From Chara braunii (taxonomy: Eukaryota; Streptophyta; Charophyceae; Charales; Characeae), in the NCBI GenBank assembly GCA_003427395.1, contig BFEA01000423.1, forward strand, positions 666,137 through 697,030: DNA of 30,894 bases. The letters are read 5' to 3'. Positions 1-7,439 of the stretch are shown piece by piece. Within the stretch, counting starts at the first letter, position 1, and each line of letters begins with the position of its first letter. Under the pieces are notes generated by a model. It did not search any database, was not told the origin of the DNA, and saw only the letters and a list, made by a program, of their open reading frames with translations. Both the position numbers and the translations under genes were made by a program.

Positions 1-74
1 AGCTTTTGAAAGGGGTTTCAGGTACCCCCATCCAACCGTTAAGATGGGGGTACCTGAAAACCCTTTCAGAAGCT
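1..74. repeat. Long palindrome at window edge (32-bp arms)
   Basis: Positions 1-32 and 43-74 are inverted copies around the 10-base loop 33-42. Of 32 pairs, one is a T/G wobble (position 6) and one a G/A mismatch (position 15). The arms reach the first base of the window, so the palindrome may extend upstream. The inner arm ends in a CCCCCATC/GATGGGGG stem. It could be a MITE-like hairpin or the end of a foldback element. Confidence 0.9.
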
Positions 75-786
75 TCAGCCACTTCAGCGGTTTCATGTTC
101 TCACGTAAAATTTCTGCAATGACCTGAAATGGCTAAAAAAACAGACAGAAAAAAAAACAACAACATAAAACTTATCCTCCAAACCACCCGAAAGTTCTGA
201 AATGACATGAAGTGTCTTCAGGCCATGTCAGCGGTTTCAAACCACTTTAGAATTTTTCATTCTGAAATTTCAAATGGTCGTTAACCGCTAGTGTTAAAGA
301 AAAGCACATCAACCAAGACTTCGTTAGTAGTGGCGGGCGAACACGGATTATGCTTTTGAACAGGAATATATAGCAAGATAATTCAATGAAACTTTTTGAG
401 TTTTTCTGCTTCGAACCAGAGTCGATAATATATTTTACTATAATTCTCATATTTACGATGTTTTTGAATGGGTCACTCAGATCTTTTTTTGCCTCGATTT
501 ATGTGTTATTTATCTATTTTTGTTTTTTTTATGCTCATGTTAGTTACCCGGGATAACTTGATTCAAATGTTTTTAGATTGGAAGAAGTAGGTCTCATATT
601 TGTTTATCAATTTTTGGTTTTCACGACTTCAAGAAGATAAAACAACTATTAAAAGCAAAGAATTATGGTAAGATGTGTGCACTTCAGACAAGACTAATAT
701 AAAGTTTACATGTTAGATTATTAGTCGTTCGACGTGTTACTATGGACAACTCTTCGACGAGAGAAAAAATGGAATTAGTTCGAATC
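75..786. other. AT-rich stretch without gene
   Basis: No gene is visible. The motif TCAGCGGTTTCA occurs twice (84-95 and 228-239) within loosely similar surroundings, so 75-245 may be a decayed duplication linked to the palindrome before it. The rest is AT-rich with short homopolymers. Confidence 0.5.
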
Positions 787-1141
787 TGCGTAGCACGACA
801 AACGTGTTTGCGCACCTACACGTTCGCACATTCACGCGAACAGCTCACGAACATGGGCGGACATATTTGTTTTTCCGTTAAAAAAATATATATATGTTAG
901 TTTGGTTTTGAGTTTTAACGCATGATTGGCTATTAATTTGAATATGACTCCAAGGTAAAAGTTGCTTGTATTGTTATTTTACATAATATATATTTTATCC
1001 AGATTTTTCTGAGCACTTTTTGTATTTTTTTATTTTTTTTATTTCACGTTCGGAAGGTTTTAGGTGTTTGTTCGCGTTCGATCAAACAAGTTTGCGTTCG
1101 CCTCCGAATGTGAACACGGTGCAACGTAGCTTTGAACACTG
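787..1141. mobile_element. Possible small hAT-like MITE
   Basis: Both ends are rich in GTTCGCG-type subterminal repeats in opposite orientation (about 800-850 and 1065-1110). Read inward on the minus strand, the right end begins CAGTGTTCAAAGC at 1141, a hAT-style terminus. The left end near 795 matches only roughly (GCGTAGCACG against GCTACGTTGCACG). The flanks TAGTTCGA and AAGTTCAA could be a decayed 8-bp target duplication (6 of 8). Confidence 0.25.
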
Positions 1142-1198
1142 AAGTTCAATGACCAAACTTGGACGATACGAAACCACTTCCTTATTCTTGGAAAATGA

Positions 1199-1513
1199 AT
1201 GGTTATTTTAGATTTGCTTAAATTGATACTACAAGGAATTCTTAATCGACGTCGAGAATATGGTACAAAAAAAAAAACAAATTTAAATATAAACCGAAAA
1301 ATCTCACAAGTCTCGCTATACGGTATTTTTATTAATTTGATAATATCCTCGAAGATAAAGTTGCGTGATAAAGTTAAATTCTTGTCTACAGTTATCAGTC
1401 CTGGAAAAAACAATATTACAATAAAAGCACCTATCTCCGATATAATAAAAAACCTGTGTAGATCTGGATATGTGATCAAAGGGGTAAACCATATGCCAAA
1501 TTGGTCTGGGTGA
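1199..1513 (+). pseudogene. Group II intron maturase fragment (probable)
   Basis: The 104-codon open frame has the feel of the end of a group II intron reverse transcriptase/maturase. A thumb-like stretch contains DKVKFL, then TVISPGKNN, then ITIKAPISDIIKNL followed by SGYVIKG and MPN. This resembles the linker into maturase domain X, where an (I)xIxAPxxxIIxxL...GY/F pattern is usual. The catalytic YADD part and most of domain X are missing, so it is a fragment of a family normally 500-700 residues long. It lies about 600 bp upstream of mitochondrial cox2 sequence, which fits a mitochondrial origin. The match is by motif memory only; a chance AT-rich frame is the alternative. Confidence 0.4.
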
Positions 1514-2111
1514 ACCCGCATTTGTACTCGAGCAGACGCTTCGCGTCTAATTTACCGCCAGAGTGGAACCAGATGAGTCGAATACTAATTTGATTTTTTT
1601 TTAATTAAAAAAAAACTCATTGCGTCGCACCTTTCTTTTTTCATCAATCAATCAAAGATGTGCCTTAAATTAAAGAAAATAAACAAACAAAAAAAAGAAA
1701 CGAAAAAGAAAGAAAGGCATTGTAGCCTCGCCTAATTGGTGGAATGAATAAATAGCAGACCACCCTATATTTAATAAATGAAATTATATCCCAAATGATC
1801 AAAAGAAAGACACTAAGGCTCAACGAGGTCGGTCGCTTTAGGAGGATTTCATCGTTGTTTTTCCTCACACAAGGCGCTACCACGACACAACTTTCTTCAT
1901 TCCAATCGGAATACAGAGATTGAAGATCGACATATTGAAGGTTGGTCACTAGAAAACTGGTTTCTTTCGGCTGCCCAGAGAGAGCCGTGACCAACGCCCT
2001 GACAGTTGGAATCTCATTTGAAGATATGAGCATTTGGTTGAACCGGTGAACCATTCGGGTTGAATGGAACAGAGGGTTCGTAGTACCTAACTAAGTGAAT
2101 CGGCATACGGG
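1514..2111. other. Unassigned stretch between mitochondrial-like pieces
   Basis: It holds a small perfect hairpin AGACGC-TTC-GCGTCT (1534-1548) and A-rich runs. A minus-strand frame runs from 2054 to 1665. Its first ~70 codons look coding in composition, but I cannot assign them to a family, and the tail is low-complexity. It may be more transferred organellar DNA. Confidence 0.35.
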
Positions 2112-2206
2112 AATGAATTATTTCAAATTACTTATATGGACGCTGTAGAGTCTTGGCAATACGAATTTCAAGATGCAACCACTTCTATGATGCAAGGAAT
2201 TATTCG
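2112..2206 (+). pseudogene. cox2: Mitochondrial cox2 5' fragment (NUMT)
   Basis: The frame through the ATG at 2136 reads MDAVESWQYEFQDA and continues TTSMMQGII. This is the N-terminal segment of cytochrome c oxidase subunit II of plant mitochondria, where DAxExWQ, QDAxT and MQGII are conserved just before the first transmembrane helix. The in-frame residues NELFQITY just upstream fit the family's extended N-terminus. The similarity stops at about 2204, where a GTGCGG sequence begins that looks like a group II intron 5' end. Only ~30 of ~250 residues are present; the copper-binding and membrane parts are absent. It is a nuclear copy of mitochondrial DNA, not a working gene. Confidence 0.82.
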
Positions 2207-2340
2207 GTGCGGCCAGATCGTAGATCTCGATTGCAGGGCGGCTCCAACTGTGCTACATCATCTCAAGATGGCCCAGACTGTTGAATTTGGCTCAACTGCC
2301 CAAGACGCTTGCAGAGGGCGCAAACCACTCACGTGTAGCT
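2207..2340 (+). other. Probable 5' end of a group II intron (NUMT)
   Basis: Immediately after the cox2 exon remnant the sequence starts GTGCGG, matching the GUGYG start of group II introns. It continues with short self-complementary stretches (for example AGATCGTAGATCT). Position and start motif support an intron-containing mitochondrial cox2 as donor. No domain V or maturase could be tied to it. Confidence 0.35.
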
Positions 2341-2393
2341 CACACCCTGTGCCTGAGCATCCGTATTCAAATATACGGTCAATCGACATTCTA

Positions 2394-2424
2394 TTTTAAT
2401 TTAATTTAATTAGATTAGATTAGA
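2394..2424. repeat. Microsatellite (TTTAA)n then (GATTA)n
   Basis: Short tandem runs of TTTAA followed by ATTAG/GATTA units. Simple sequence, no function inferred. Confidence 0.8.
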
Positions 2425-2691
2425 GACGTTGTACAAGCGTCTTGTTTCTTGCCTCTCTACTCTAGTTGTGAAGCAGCCTGCGACCTCTTACGGGTCATTT
2501 CGGGTTTGAAGTTGTCGCTTGGTATTGGCATTTTCTTCATGTGGTTTTATTATTTATATTTGTATTTATTTATTGGTGGGGGGGTAATTAGCATTTACTA
2601 CCCCAAAACCCGAGGACGCATGCCAAAGGGCTCGCAATAGCCGAGTCCCCCACCGAAGGCGTGAAAAATGTTTGGCAAACAAAAAAACTTA

Positions 2692-2735
2692 CTAATATAT
2701 ATATATATATATGTATATGTATATATATATGTATG
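2692..2735. repeat. TA/TATG microsatellite
   Basis: About 44 bases of alternating TA with interspersed GTATA units. It abuts the 55-bp conserved repeat, whose flank is TA on both copies. Confidence 0.9.
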
Positions 2736-2790
2736 TATCGTCACAAACAGAACTGCCCGGTAAACCGTAGGCAGAGAGAGAGAAGAGGAC
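2736..2790 (+). repeat. 55-bp conserved repeat, left copy of an inverted pair
   Basis: This 55-bp block recurs in reverse complement at 20862-20916 with 54 of 55 bases identical. It contains an internal hairpin (CTGCC-CGGT, AA, ACCG-TA-GGCAG). Both copies sit next to TA-rich DNA, and their CGTCACAAACAG ends point outward from the intervening 18 kb. That fits terminal inverted repeats of a TA-targeting transposon, or two independent insertions of one short element. Confidence 0.85.
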
Positions 2791-3306
2791 ATATATATGT
2801 ATATATTTTGAAGGCTCGAAAAACAAACAAACAAAGCAGGTGAATTTTCACAAAAATTACAAGCGATTAAAAAGTTATCTGGTACCGGGTAGACGGTCTA
2901 CCGACCTTTAAGTGTTGGTTTCTTATGGATCGCCCTTTAATTGAATTTACTTACAATTACTTAGTATCTAGAAATTTAATTCATTTTATTTATTCGAGGA
3001 TTTTTCTGCATACAATGGAGTTTCCTATTTCTAAATTCACAGCTCCTTGATAATGAATTTTGTTTCAAACGAGAACCACTGATTTACAAATCCGTATTTT
3101 GTTTTGAGAAGCTTTGCATACCTCATTTCAATTGAATGTCTAATTCAAAGATAATAATTTAATTGGATATTTTGGCATCTCGTTTGATGAAAAAAATTAT
3201 TAAGTCGAAAAGAATTTTTTTGTAGCTTTTTGGGGGACTTTCTTTCATTCAAGTCTGACGCCTACCGTAGAAATTGGAGCTATTTGGCCTCTCTCCAGAA
3301 GAATTC
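2791..3306. other. AT-rich stretch without gene
   Basis: Nothing recognisable apart from low-complexity AT-rich DNA up to the tRNA-Lys remnant. It may be decayed mitochondrial DNA. Confidence 0.5.
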
Positions 3307-3380
3307 AACATCCTACAGGATTTGAACATGTGACGTTCAATTTAAAAGGTTGTTGCTCTATCCAACTGAGTTAGGAATGC
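3307..3380 (-). tRNA. trnK(uuu): tRNA-Lys(UUU) remnant, mitochondrial type
   Basis: Read on the minus strand this folds as a 74-nt tRNA. Acceptor GCATTCC pairs with AGGATGT (6 of 7, two wobbles). The D arm is ACTC-AGTTGGATA-GAGC. The anticodon loop CTTTTAA gives UUU. The variable loop is ACGTC, and the T arm is ACATG-TTCAAAT-CCTGT with one mismatch. The anticodon stem has lost two of five pairs and there is a U discriminator, so it is a decaying copy. Pairing and sequence are organelle/bacterial in style, and neighbours are mitochondrial. It is best read as part of the same nuclear mitochondrial insertion. Confidence 0.75.
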
Positions 3381-3837
3381 AACTCACCCAAAAGAGTCAA
3401 CGCAGTTGCGAAGCAATGAGTTTCTTTTCAATTTTAAAAAAATCAAATTTGTGTTTGACTCATCTACATGAGAGTGTTTTACCTCACGGTCATGAACCCG
3501 TTCGACAACGTCTCGTAGACATGGTTGGGGGTTCAATTAACGCACACCATACATAATAAGAAAAACGATGTTCGTGTGCGGGTAAGCACGCAGATGGCGA
3601 GCCTAGGTCAAACAGAGATGGGTTACACATGAGTCACTTTCTTTATCAGGTCAACCAGCGTCCGACATCATCCCAAGCAGGGATATCTGGCGTGTAGTTG
3701 TTGAGGAGCGCAACACATGTATCTACATATGACTTCCCTTCTGATTGTCCGCACTGACACATTTGTCATTTGGCCGGATACTCGGCGGAGTTCCCAACAT
3801 ATATCCAGCTTCGTGCCTACACATTACTATGTAAGTA
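3381..3837. other. Unassigned DNA between mitochondrial fragments
   Basis: No gene identified. Composition is like the flanking mitochondrial-derived pieces, and it may be spacer or decayed intron sequence. Confidence 0.4.
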
Positions 3838-3997
3838 CCCCAAGATGATGAGGTGTCAAACGACTCCGTCGATATGAGCTATTGCGAGTCATCAGCCTGT
3901 TATCCCCGTCGTACCTTTGATCTGTTGAGCGAGAGTCTTCCACACGGAGCCCCCGGATCACTATGACCGACTTTCGTCTCTGTTCGACTTGTAGGTC
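3838..3997 (-). rRNA. rnl: Organellar large-subunit rRNA fragment (domain V), NUMT
   Basis: The plus strand is the reverse complement of bacterial-type 23S rRNA around the peptidyl-transferase centre. It reads CAAACGACTCCGTCGATATG, then CATCAGCCTGTTATCCCC, GTTGAGCGAGAG, CCCGGATCACTATGACCGAC and TTTCGTCTCTGTTCGAC. The stretch complementary to GGGGATAACAGGCTGATG covers the A2451 region (E. coli numbering). Only ~160 of about 2,900 nt are present, with small internal losses at the right-hand rRNA end. A mitochondrial source is favoured by neighbours; a plastid source is not excluded by this segment alone. Non-functional in the nucleus. Confidence 0.9.
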
Positions 3998-4283
3998 CTT
4001 GTGGAAACGACGTTTGACTGAAAAAAACATAAGTTTAGATCAATCTTTATCTGTTGAAATACAATATGCTTCGAAAAAACAAGGATTTGCTATAAGCAAT
4101 CAGACTACCTACACCATCTTGGTCTTACGTTTTCGCAGTTGGACGCTTTGATTCGAAAGTGACTCCAATTCGCTAAAATAGGCTCAACTCTGTAAATGTC
4201 AGCGGACTCGCACTATATTATTGGGTCATCTTATTTTATTTATCAAGATGACAACGTAAAAACCTCAACAACGTTTTTGGAAT
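3998..4283. other. Unassigned stretch, possible coding shred
   Basis: The plus frame through about 4015-4110 reads as plausible protein (RRLTEKNISLDQSLSVEIQY followed by ASKKQGFAI), but I cannot name it. The remainder to the rpl16 piece shows nothing recognisable. Confidence 0.35.
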
Positions 4284-4430
4284 ATGCTAGGTTGGATTGC
4301 TCGTGTTTCCGAAGGACAAATTACTTTTGAAGTGGATGGTGTTAGTTTGTCAAGTGCAAAAGCAACTGCTACTTTAGCTTCACGTAAATTGTGTTTGTCC
4401 ACCAAAAGTTTGTTCAATGGTCGTAATTAG
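4284..4430 (+). pseudogene. rpl16: Mitochondrial rpl16 3' end (NUMT)
   Basis: The 48-codon frame reads LGWIARVSEGQITFEVDGVS, then LSSAKATATLASRKLCLSTK and a short tail before TAG. It matches the C-terminus of plant mitochondrial ribosomal protein L16, where GWIARVS.GQI.FE.DGVSLS.A and TLA..KLC.STK are diagnostic; plastid L16 is different here. The protein normally has about 135-185 residues, so the N-terminal two thirds is missing, and the ATG at 4284 is internal. The last residues (SLFNGRN) diverge from the usual KFVQWS ending, suggesting a small indel. It sits between two rRNA shreds on the opposite strand, showing that fragments were shuffled before or after insertion. Confidence 0.85.
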
Positions 4431-4550
4431 CTCAGAGTCAATCAAGAGGATGATCCCTCATAAAATTCAAATACGGCGCGCGATAAACCCCTCTTAAAAA
4501 ATGTTATCATACAAAGAGAAAAAAAGTGGTTAATGAAGATTTAAAGCGCC

Positions 4551-4668
4551 ATTGAGGTCATGCGGACTTGACGTCATCCTCACCTTCCTCCAGCATATCA
4601 CTGGCAGTTTTTTATGAGTGCAACACATCGTTGCAATGTCTTAGCAACACAAAACGAGGGTTGCGCTC
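4551..4668 (-). rRNA. rns: Mitochondrial small-subunit rRNA fragment (NUMT)
   Basis: The plus strand is the reverse complement of bacterial-type 16S rRNA, helices 34-38 region. It reads GGTCATGCGGACTTGACGTC, then ATCCTCACCTTCCTCCAGC, ATATCACTGGCAG and finally AACGAGGGTTGCGCTC. The order and spacing match about 1,090-1,210 in E. coli numbering, with a divergent variable loop. It is about 120 nt of a ~1,500-nt gene. GATGACTTGACGTCATCC-type sequence is universal in bacteria and organelles; the neighbouring rpl16 and cox2 pieces point to mitochondria. Confidence 0.88.
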
Positions 4669-4783
4669 TAAGCAAATGCGAGGCGTCTGCTCTAGCGGGC
4701 GAAGTGAGTGCAGTTCTTCATGTGATCTTACGCTAACAACTAAATAGAAACTTACGTCTTTGAGAAAAACAATGTATCGGTTG

Positions 4784-4861
4784 GATTTTTGATTGAATAA
4801 CTATAAAAAGATAGGATAAACTGTCGCATTTATCTTTTTTATAGTTATTCAATCAAAAATC
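4784..4861. repeat. 30-bp near-perfect stem-loop
   Basis: Positions 4784-4813 and 4831-4861 are inverted copies differing only by one extra T in the right arm, with a 17-base loop. Shorter outer matches (AACAATG at 4769, CATTGTT at 4870) extend the symmetry. It lies between mitochondrial rns and trnI fragments, so it could be a mitochondrial 3'-end stem-loop carried with them, or a nuclear MITE. Confidence 0.9.
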
Positions 4862-5273
4862 GGTTGAGTCATTGTTCAAGCGATTAATTTGAAATTGAAA
4901 TTAAATATACTAAGGACATGTATATTGAAATCGAGGAATTTAAAATCCAACTTTTTTTATTTTCAAGATCCTCAGAGAAACTTCGTGTCACGTATCCCCA
5001 GACTTCTTCTCCGTCTCGTCAATCACTATCACATAGCAGAAGCACCAATGCACTCTACTTGTGAAGCGGCCCGTGACATATTACGGGTCCATCAACAAAA
5101 CGAAAATATACAATACCAAACGAAAAACGAATGGTTATTTCAGATTGTTTATATGAACGTTCTTTATTCCTACATGCATATGTCAAAAAAGTAGGATATT
5201 TAATGAGACCAAAGTGGAAACATTTGATGTCTGGATTGGATGTCAACTAGTAGAAGCACTCTATGTAATGCAT

Positions 5274-5347
5274 GGGCCTATAATTTAATTGGTTAGAGTA
5301 TACGCCTGATAAGTGTCAAGTCAGTAATTCAAATCTACTTAGGCTCA
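5274..5347 (+). tRNA. trnI(gau): tRNA-Ile(GAU), mitochondrial type (NUMT)
   Basis: A full cloverleaf is visible. Acceptor GGGCCTA pairs with TAGGCTC (7 of 7, one wobble). The D arm has TTAATTGGTTA in the loop. The anticodon loop CTGATAA carries GAU at 5308-5310. The T arm is AGTAA-TTCAAAT-CTACT (4 of 5), and the discriminator is A at 5347. The anticodon stem has a single mismatched outer pair. There is no intron, unlike the usual plastid trnI(GAU). It resembles charophyte/bryophyte-type mitochondrial tRNA-Ile, which continues the mitochondrial theme of the region. The mismatches suggest it no longer evolves as a functional tRNA. Confidence 0.82.
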
Positions 5348-6055
5348 CTCTACTCTGCTGACGAACCGGGCTCGTAAGAGCATTTTTTTCTTGTTTTTTT
5401 TTATTTTCTTTCCTTCGACCTCCCATCTCACGGCAAGCACACCACAAAGTGGATTGATGGCGAAAATAGCTTAATGGTGGACTATCGCAGGCTGATGAAT
5501 CCCAATAGCTCGTAATCGTTTTTTCTGAAAATATAACAAAGTTATCAACACTACGTGTCAAATCTTCAATGTGCTTTTCAGGCGCTCGCAAGAGATCACT
5601 TTTTCAAAGTAATGATGCGCCGCAACCTTTGTGTCATGATTAGAAACGCATGCTATGTTTCTACAAATAAATTGAAAAATAGGTCCATGTAATTGATCAA
5701 TACTTCGTAAACAACACAACCTTCCATTGCCTATATTTTGTTAAAAACCAAAGTGGTGAGTGATGTTGCAGGCTTTCACGTGTTCCTTGAATGATATACG
5801 AACGTGGTCCGTCTCGACCAATCGAGTATTAGATTGGAATCTAGATCGTGTTGATTGTTCGAGACCTCACTCATTGAGAGTTTCTCCCCATGACGTTTCG
5901 CCTTTCATTGCGTTTTTCTTCAACTCTCATAGTGTCAGAATGATATTTTTTACCAGCTGAACACCAGTTGCCACATTGCCCAAGTGGATTTATCCACCAC
6001 ATTGTCCTACGAGGTAGGCATTCCCGAATTAGTGCTGATTGGGCGGACCGTGATA
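5348..6055. other. Stretch without recognisable gene
   Basis: After a T-rich run (about 5380-5415) no known gene could be read. By comparison with 23.8-24.45 kb, this is where the GIY-YIG part of an element copy would be expected, but it is too decayed to align by eye. Confidence 0.4.
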
Positions 6056-6240
6056 TGTTGTCGGCCCGAATACCCTTAGAAGGGTATTTATGCGCATTTT
6101 TTCATCTCGTAGAAGATGCATTTTTTATTATATGTGAGAGAGTGTCTCATTTTTGCGTGACCACAACCAACTCTCAGAAGTAGGGAATGGCAGACGCTCA
6201 TTTGATCAGATTAGAGAGTGTGTGGGCATGCACTTTGACG
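6056..6240 (+). pseudogene. Element C-terminal coding remnant, copy 1
   Basis: This segment aligns with 24450-24623, starting at the shared GTCGGCCCGAATACCCTTA (GTCGGCGCGAATACCCTTA there). It ends at AGAGAGTGTGTGGGCATGC, which reads RECVGMHF, against RECVGAQF in the best copy. Internal stops and indels break the frame. The parent protein ends in a Cys-rich tail after the GIY-YIG domain. A tRNA-like module follows about 600 bp downstream, as in the other copies. Confidence 0.65.
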
Positions 6241-6842
6241 GCACACATGAGTTTTAAGCACTAATTATGTAATGAGCTAGTCGCATGAGTGACACCTACG
6301 TTTGATAGCGCGAGTGAGGGAAAAGGGTATGATGTTGGCTAAGTATCGCTCACATTCTAAGTGCGTTCGTGTCGAGACTGGCGTTCAACGATCAATGTTA
6401 GGATTTGTCATTGAAACCGTTGACTTACTTGAGACGACATTAGGGTCAACACTATGTGAGGTGCGTGAGTCCCTACGTTGACTTTGTTTTGGCCAGCAGT
6501 AGCAGTCGCCGACAACCTTGGAATGGTCAGCATGAGTAGGGTGTGATATAGATGGAAACCACGTTTTTCCGATACTGGAAAGGTCAGAGTACGGTCTTTT
6601 TGGGAAAGGTAGCCTACTGAGAAGGGCGGTGTTTGCAGCAACGCAATTGTGTCGCATCCACGGCGGCCACCGCATGCACGTCAGCCATGGGTAAAGTTGA
6701 TCCCTTCATACGGCAGGGCCAGGTGCATGAGAGCTGTAGAAATGGTCGGCGCGACAAAGCATGACTATTAGTGTTGCCCGAGAGGCTTAGGAGCAGATCG
6801 GGTACTCCTTATAAGAGAATCCACATCTTTTACACCCAACCT
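6241..6842. other. 3' flank between coding remnant and tRNA-like module
   Basis: No gene seen. The equivalent interval in the better copy (24624-24921) is shorter and more GC-rich. Confidence 0.4.
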
Positions 6843-6983
6843 TGGGTCAAACACTATTGGTTAGCACATTGGGCTTTTAGCCTACAGATCCGGGGATCGA
6901 AGCCTGCAGTCCGTGACGAAGGAGCGGAGGAACATCTTGCAAGAGAAACTAAGGGGTTTAGGGTCCCGTGAGACTATCCCCTT
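6843..6983 (+). repeat. tRNA-derived module, copy 1
   Basis: The head 6843-6904 resembles a tRNA gene: an A-box-like region (ACACTATTGGTTAGCACA), a CTTTTAG anticodon-loop-like segment, and a B-box GGATCGAAGCC at 6894-6904. At 6951-6983 follows a hairpin body with AAGGGG/CCCCTT outer arms around GGGTCCCGTGAGAC. The same head plus body occurs at 17884, 19318 and 24922, so this is a family. A tRNA-derived SINE or a tRNA-like 3' tail of the composite element would both explain it. Confidence 0.7.
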
Positions 6984-7134
6984 TAGTTTTGTCACATAGT
7001 TCGATTGCAGGCCCGGCGGGTAGGACTGAGCGGAAACCAACAGGTTCCTCTGTTTTTCCCCCTACTTGTAGTTAATTTCAATTTGTTTTGACCCATGCCC
7101 CGGTACCAGCCTCGATATCGACGTGGGAACCAAG

Positions 7135-7193
7135 TGGCCTAGCTCAATTGGTACATCCTCGAGTTGTCGAAGTACATACGTGGGTTCGTAGTC
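7135..7193 (+). repeat. Second tRNA-like module, copy 1
   Basis: TGGCCTAGCTCAATTGGTAC matches a pol III A box in a tRNA-like 5' half, and GTGGGTTCGTAGTC fits a B box 40 bp later. It is preceded by GGTACCAGCCTCGATATCGA, a leader that recurs in variant form before the second module near 19600. It may be the next unit of a dimeric SINE. Confidence 0.55.
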
Positions 7194-7293
7194 TACTAGA
7201 AGTAGGTAAGTAAAGTACTGCAATCCTGAATGGCCAGAGATCGGTCAACCCGGTGGTAATATCTTATGGCTGGAGCCCATCGTTTTGTCCATC

Positions 7294-7346
7294 GGGACAT
7301 CCGTTAAAATTGGAACGATACAGAGAAGTTTAGCATGACCCCTAGG
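7294..7346 (+). repeat. Conserved GACATCCGTTAAAATTGG motif, copy 1
   Basis: GGGACATCCGTTAAAATTGG followed by AACGATACAG and, shortly after, GCATGACCCC. The same chain appears at 25978-26030, and the first part again at 26288 and 26435. It sits downstream of the tRNA-like module in both element copies. Confidence 0.75.
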
Positions 7347-7439
7347 CGTAGGATAGCTCACTCGCTCCCGCGAGCGGAGTCGACGGACTATAAAGTATCG
7401 CAACCCAATGATAATTGGGCTGCTTGTTCATTCATCTCT

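Noticed and set aside
1665-2054. Minus-strand 129-codon open frame with a plausible protein-like first half
   Set aside because: No family recognised, tail is low-complexity Phe/Leu/Ser, and it lies among transferred mitochondrial shreds; not strong enough to list as a gene.
2598-2843. Overlapping open frames on both strands around 2.6-2.85 kb
   Set aside because: They translate the TA microsatellite (Tyr/Ile runs) and the 55-bp repeat, not a gene.
3838-4668. Functional rRNA genes
   Set aside because: Only ~160 and ~118 nt pieces of LSU and SSU rRNA with indels, separated by an rpl16 shred on the other strand.
2449-5194. Similar peptides [12 protein letters not shown] (2464) and STCEAARDILRV (5056) as a conserved protein
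   Set aside because: The similarity is restricted to ~45 bp around TTGTGAAGC(A/G)GCC and TTACGGGTC; more likely a small nucleotide repeat than a coding domain.
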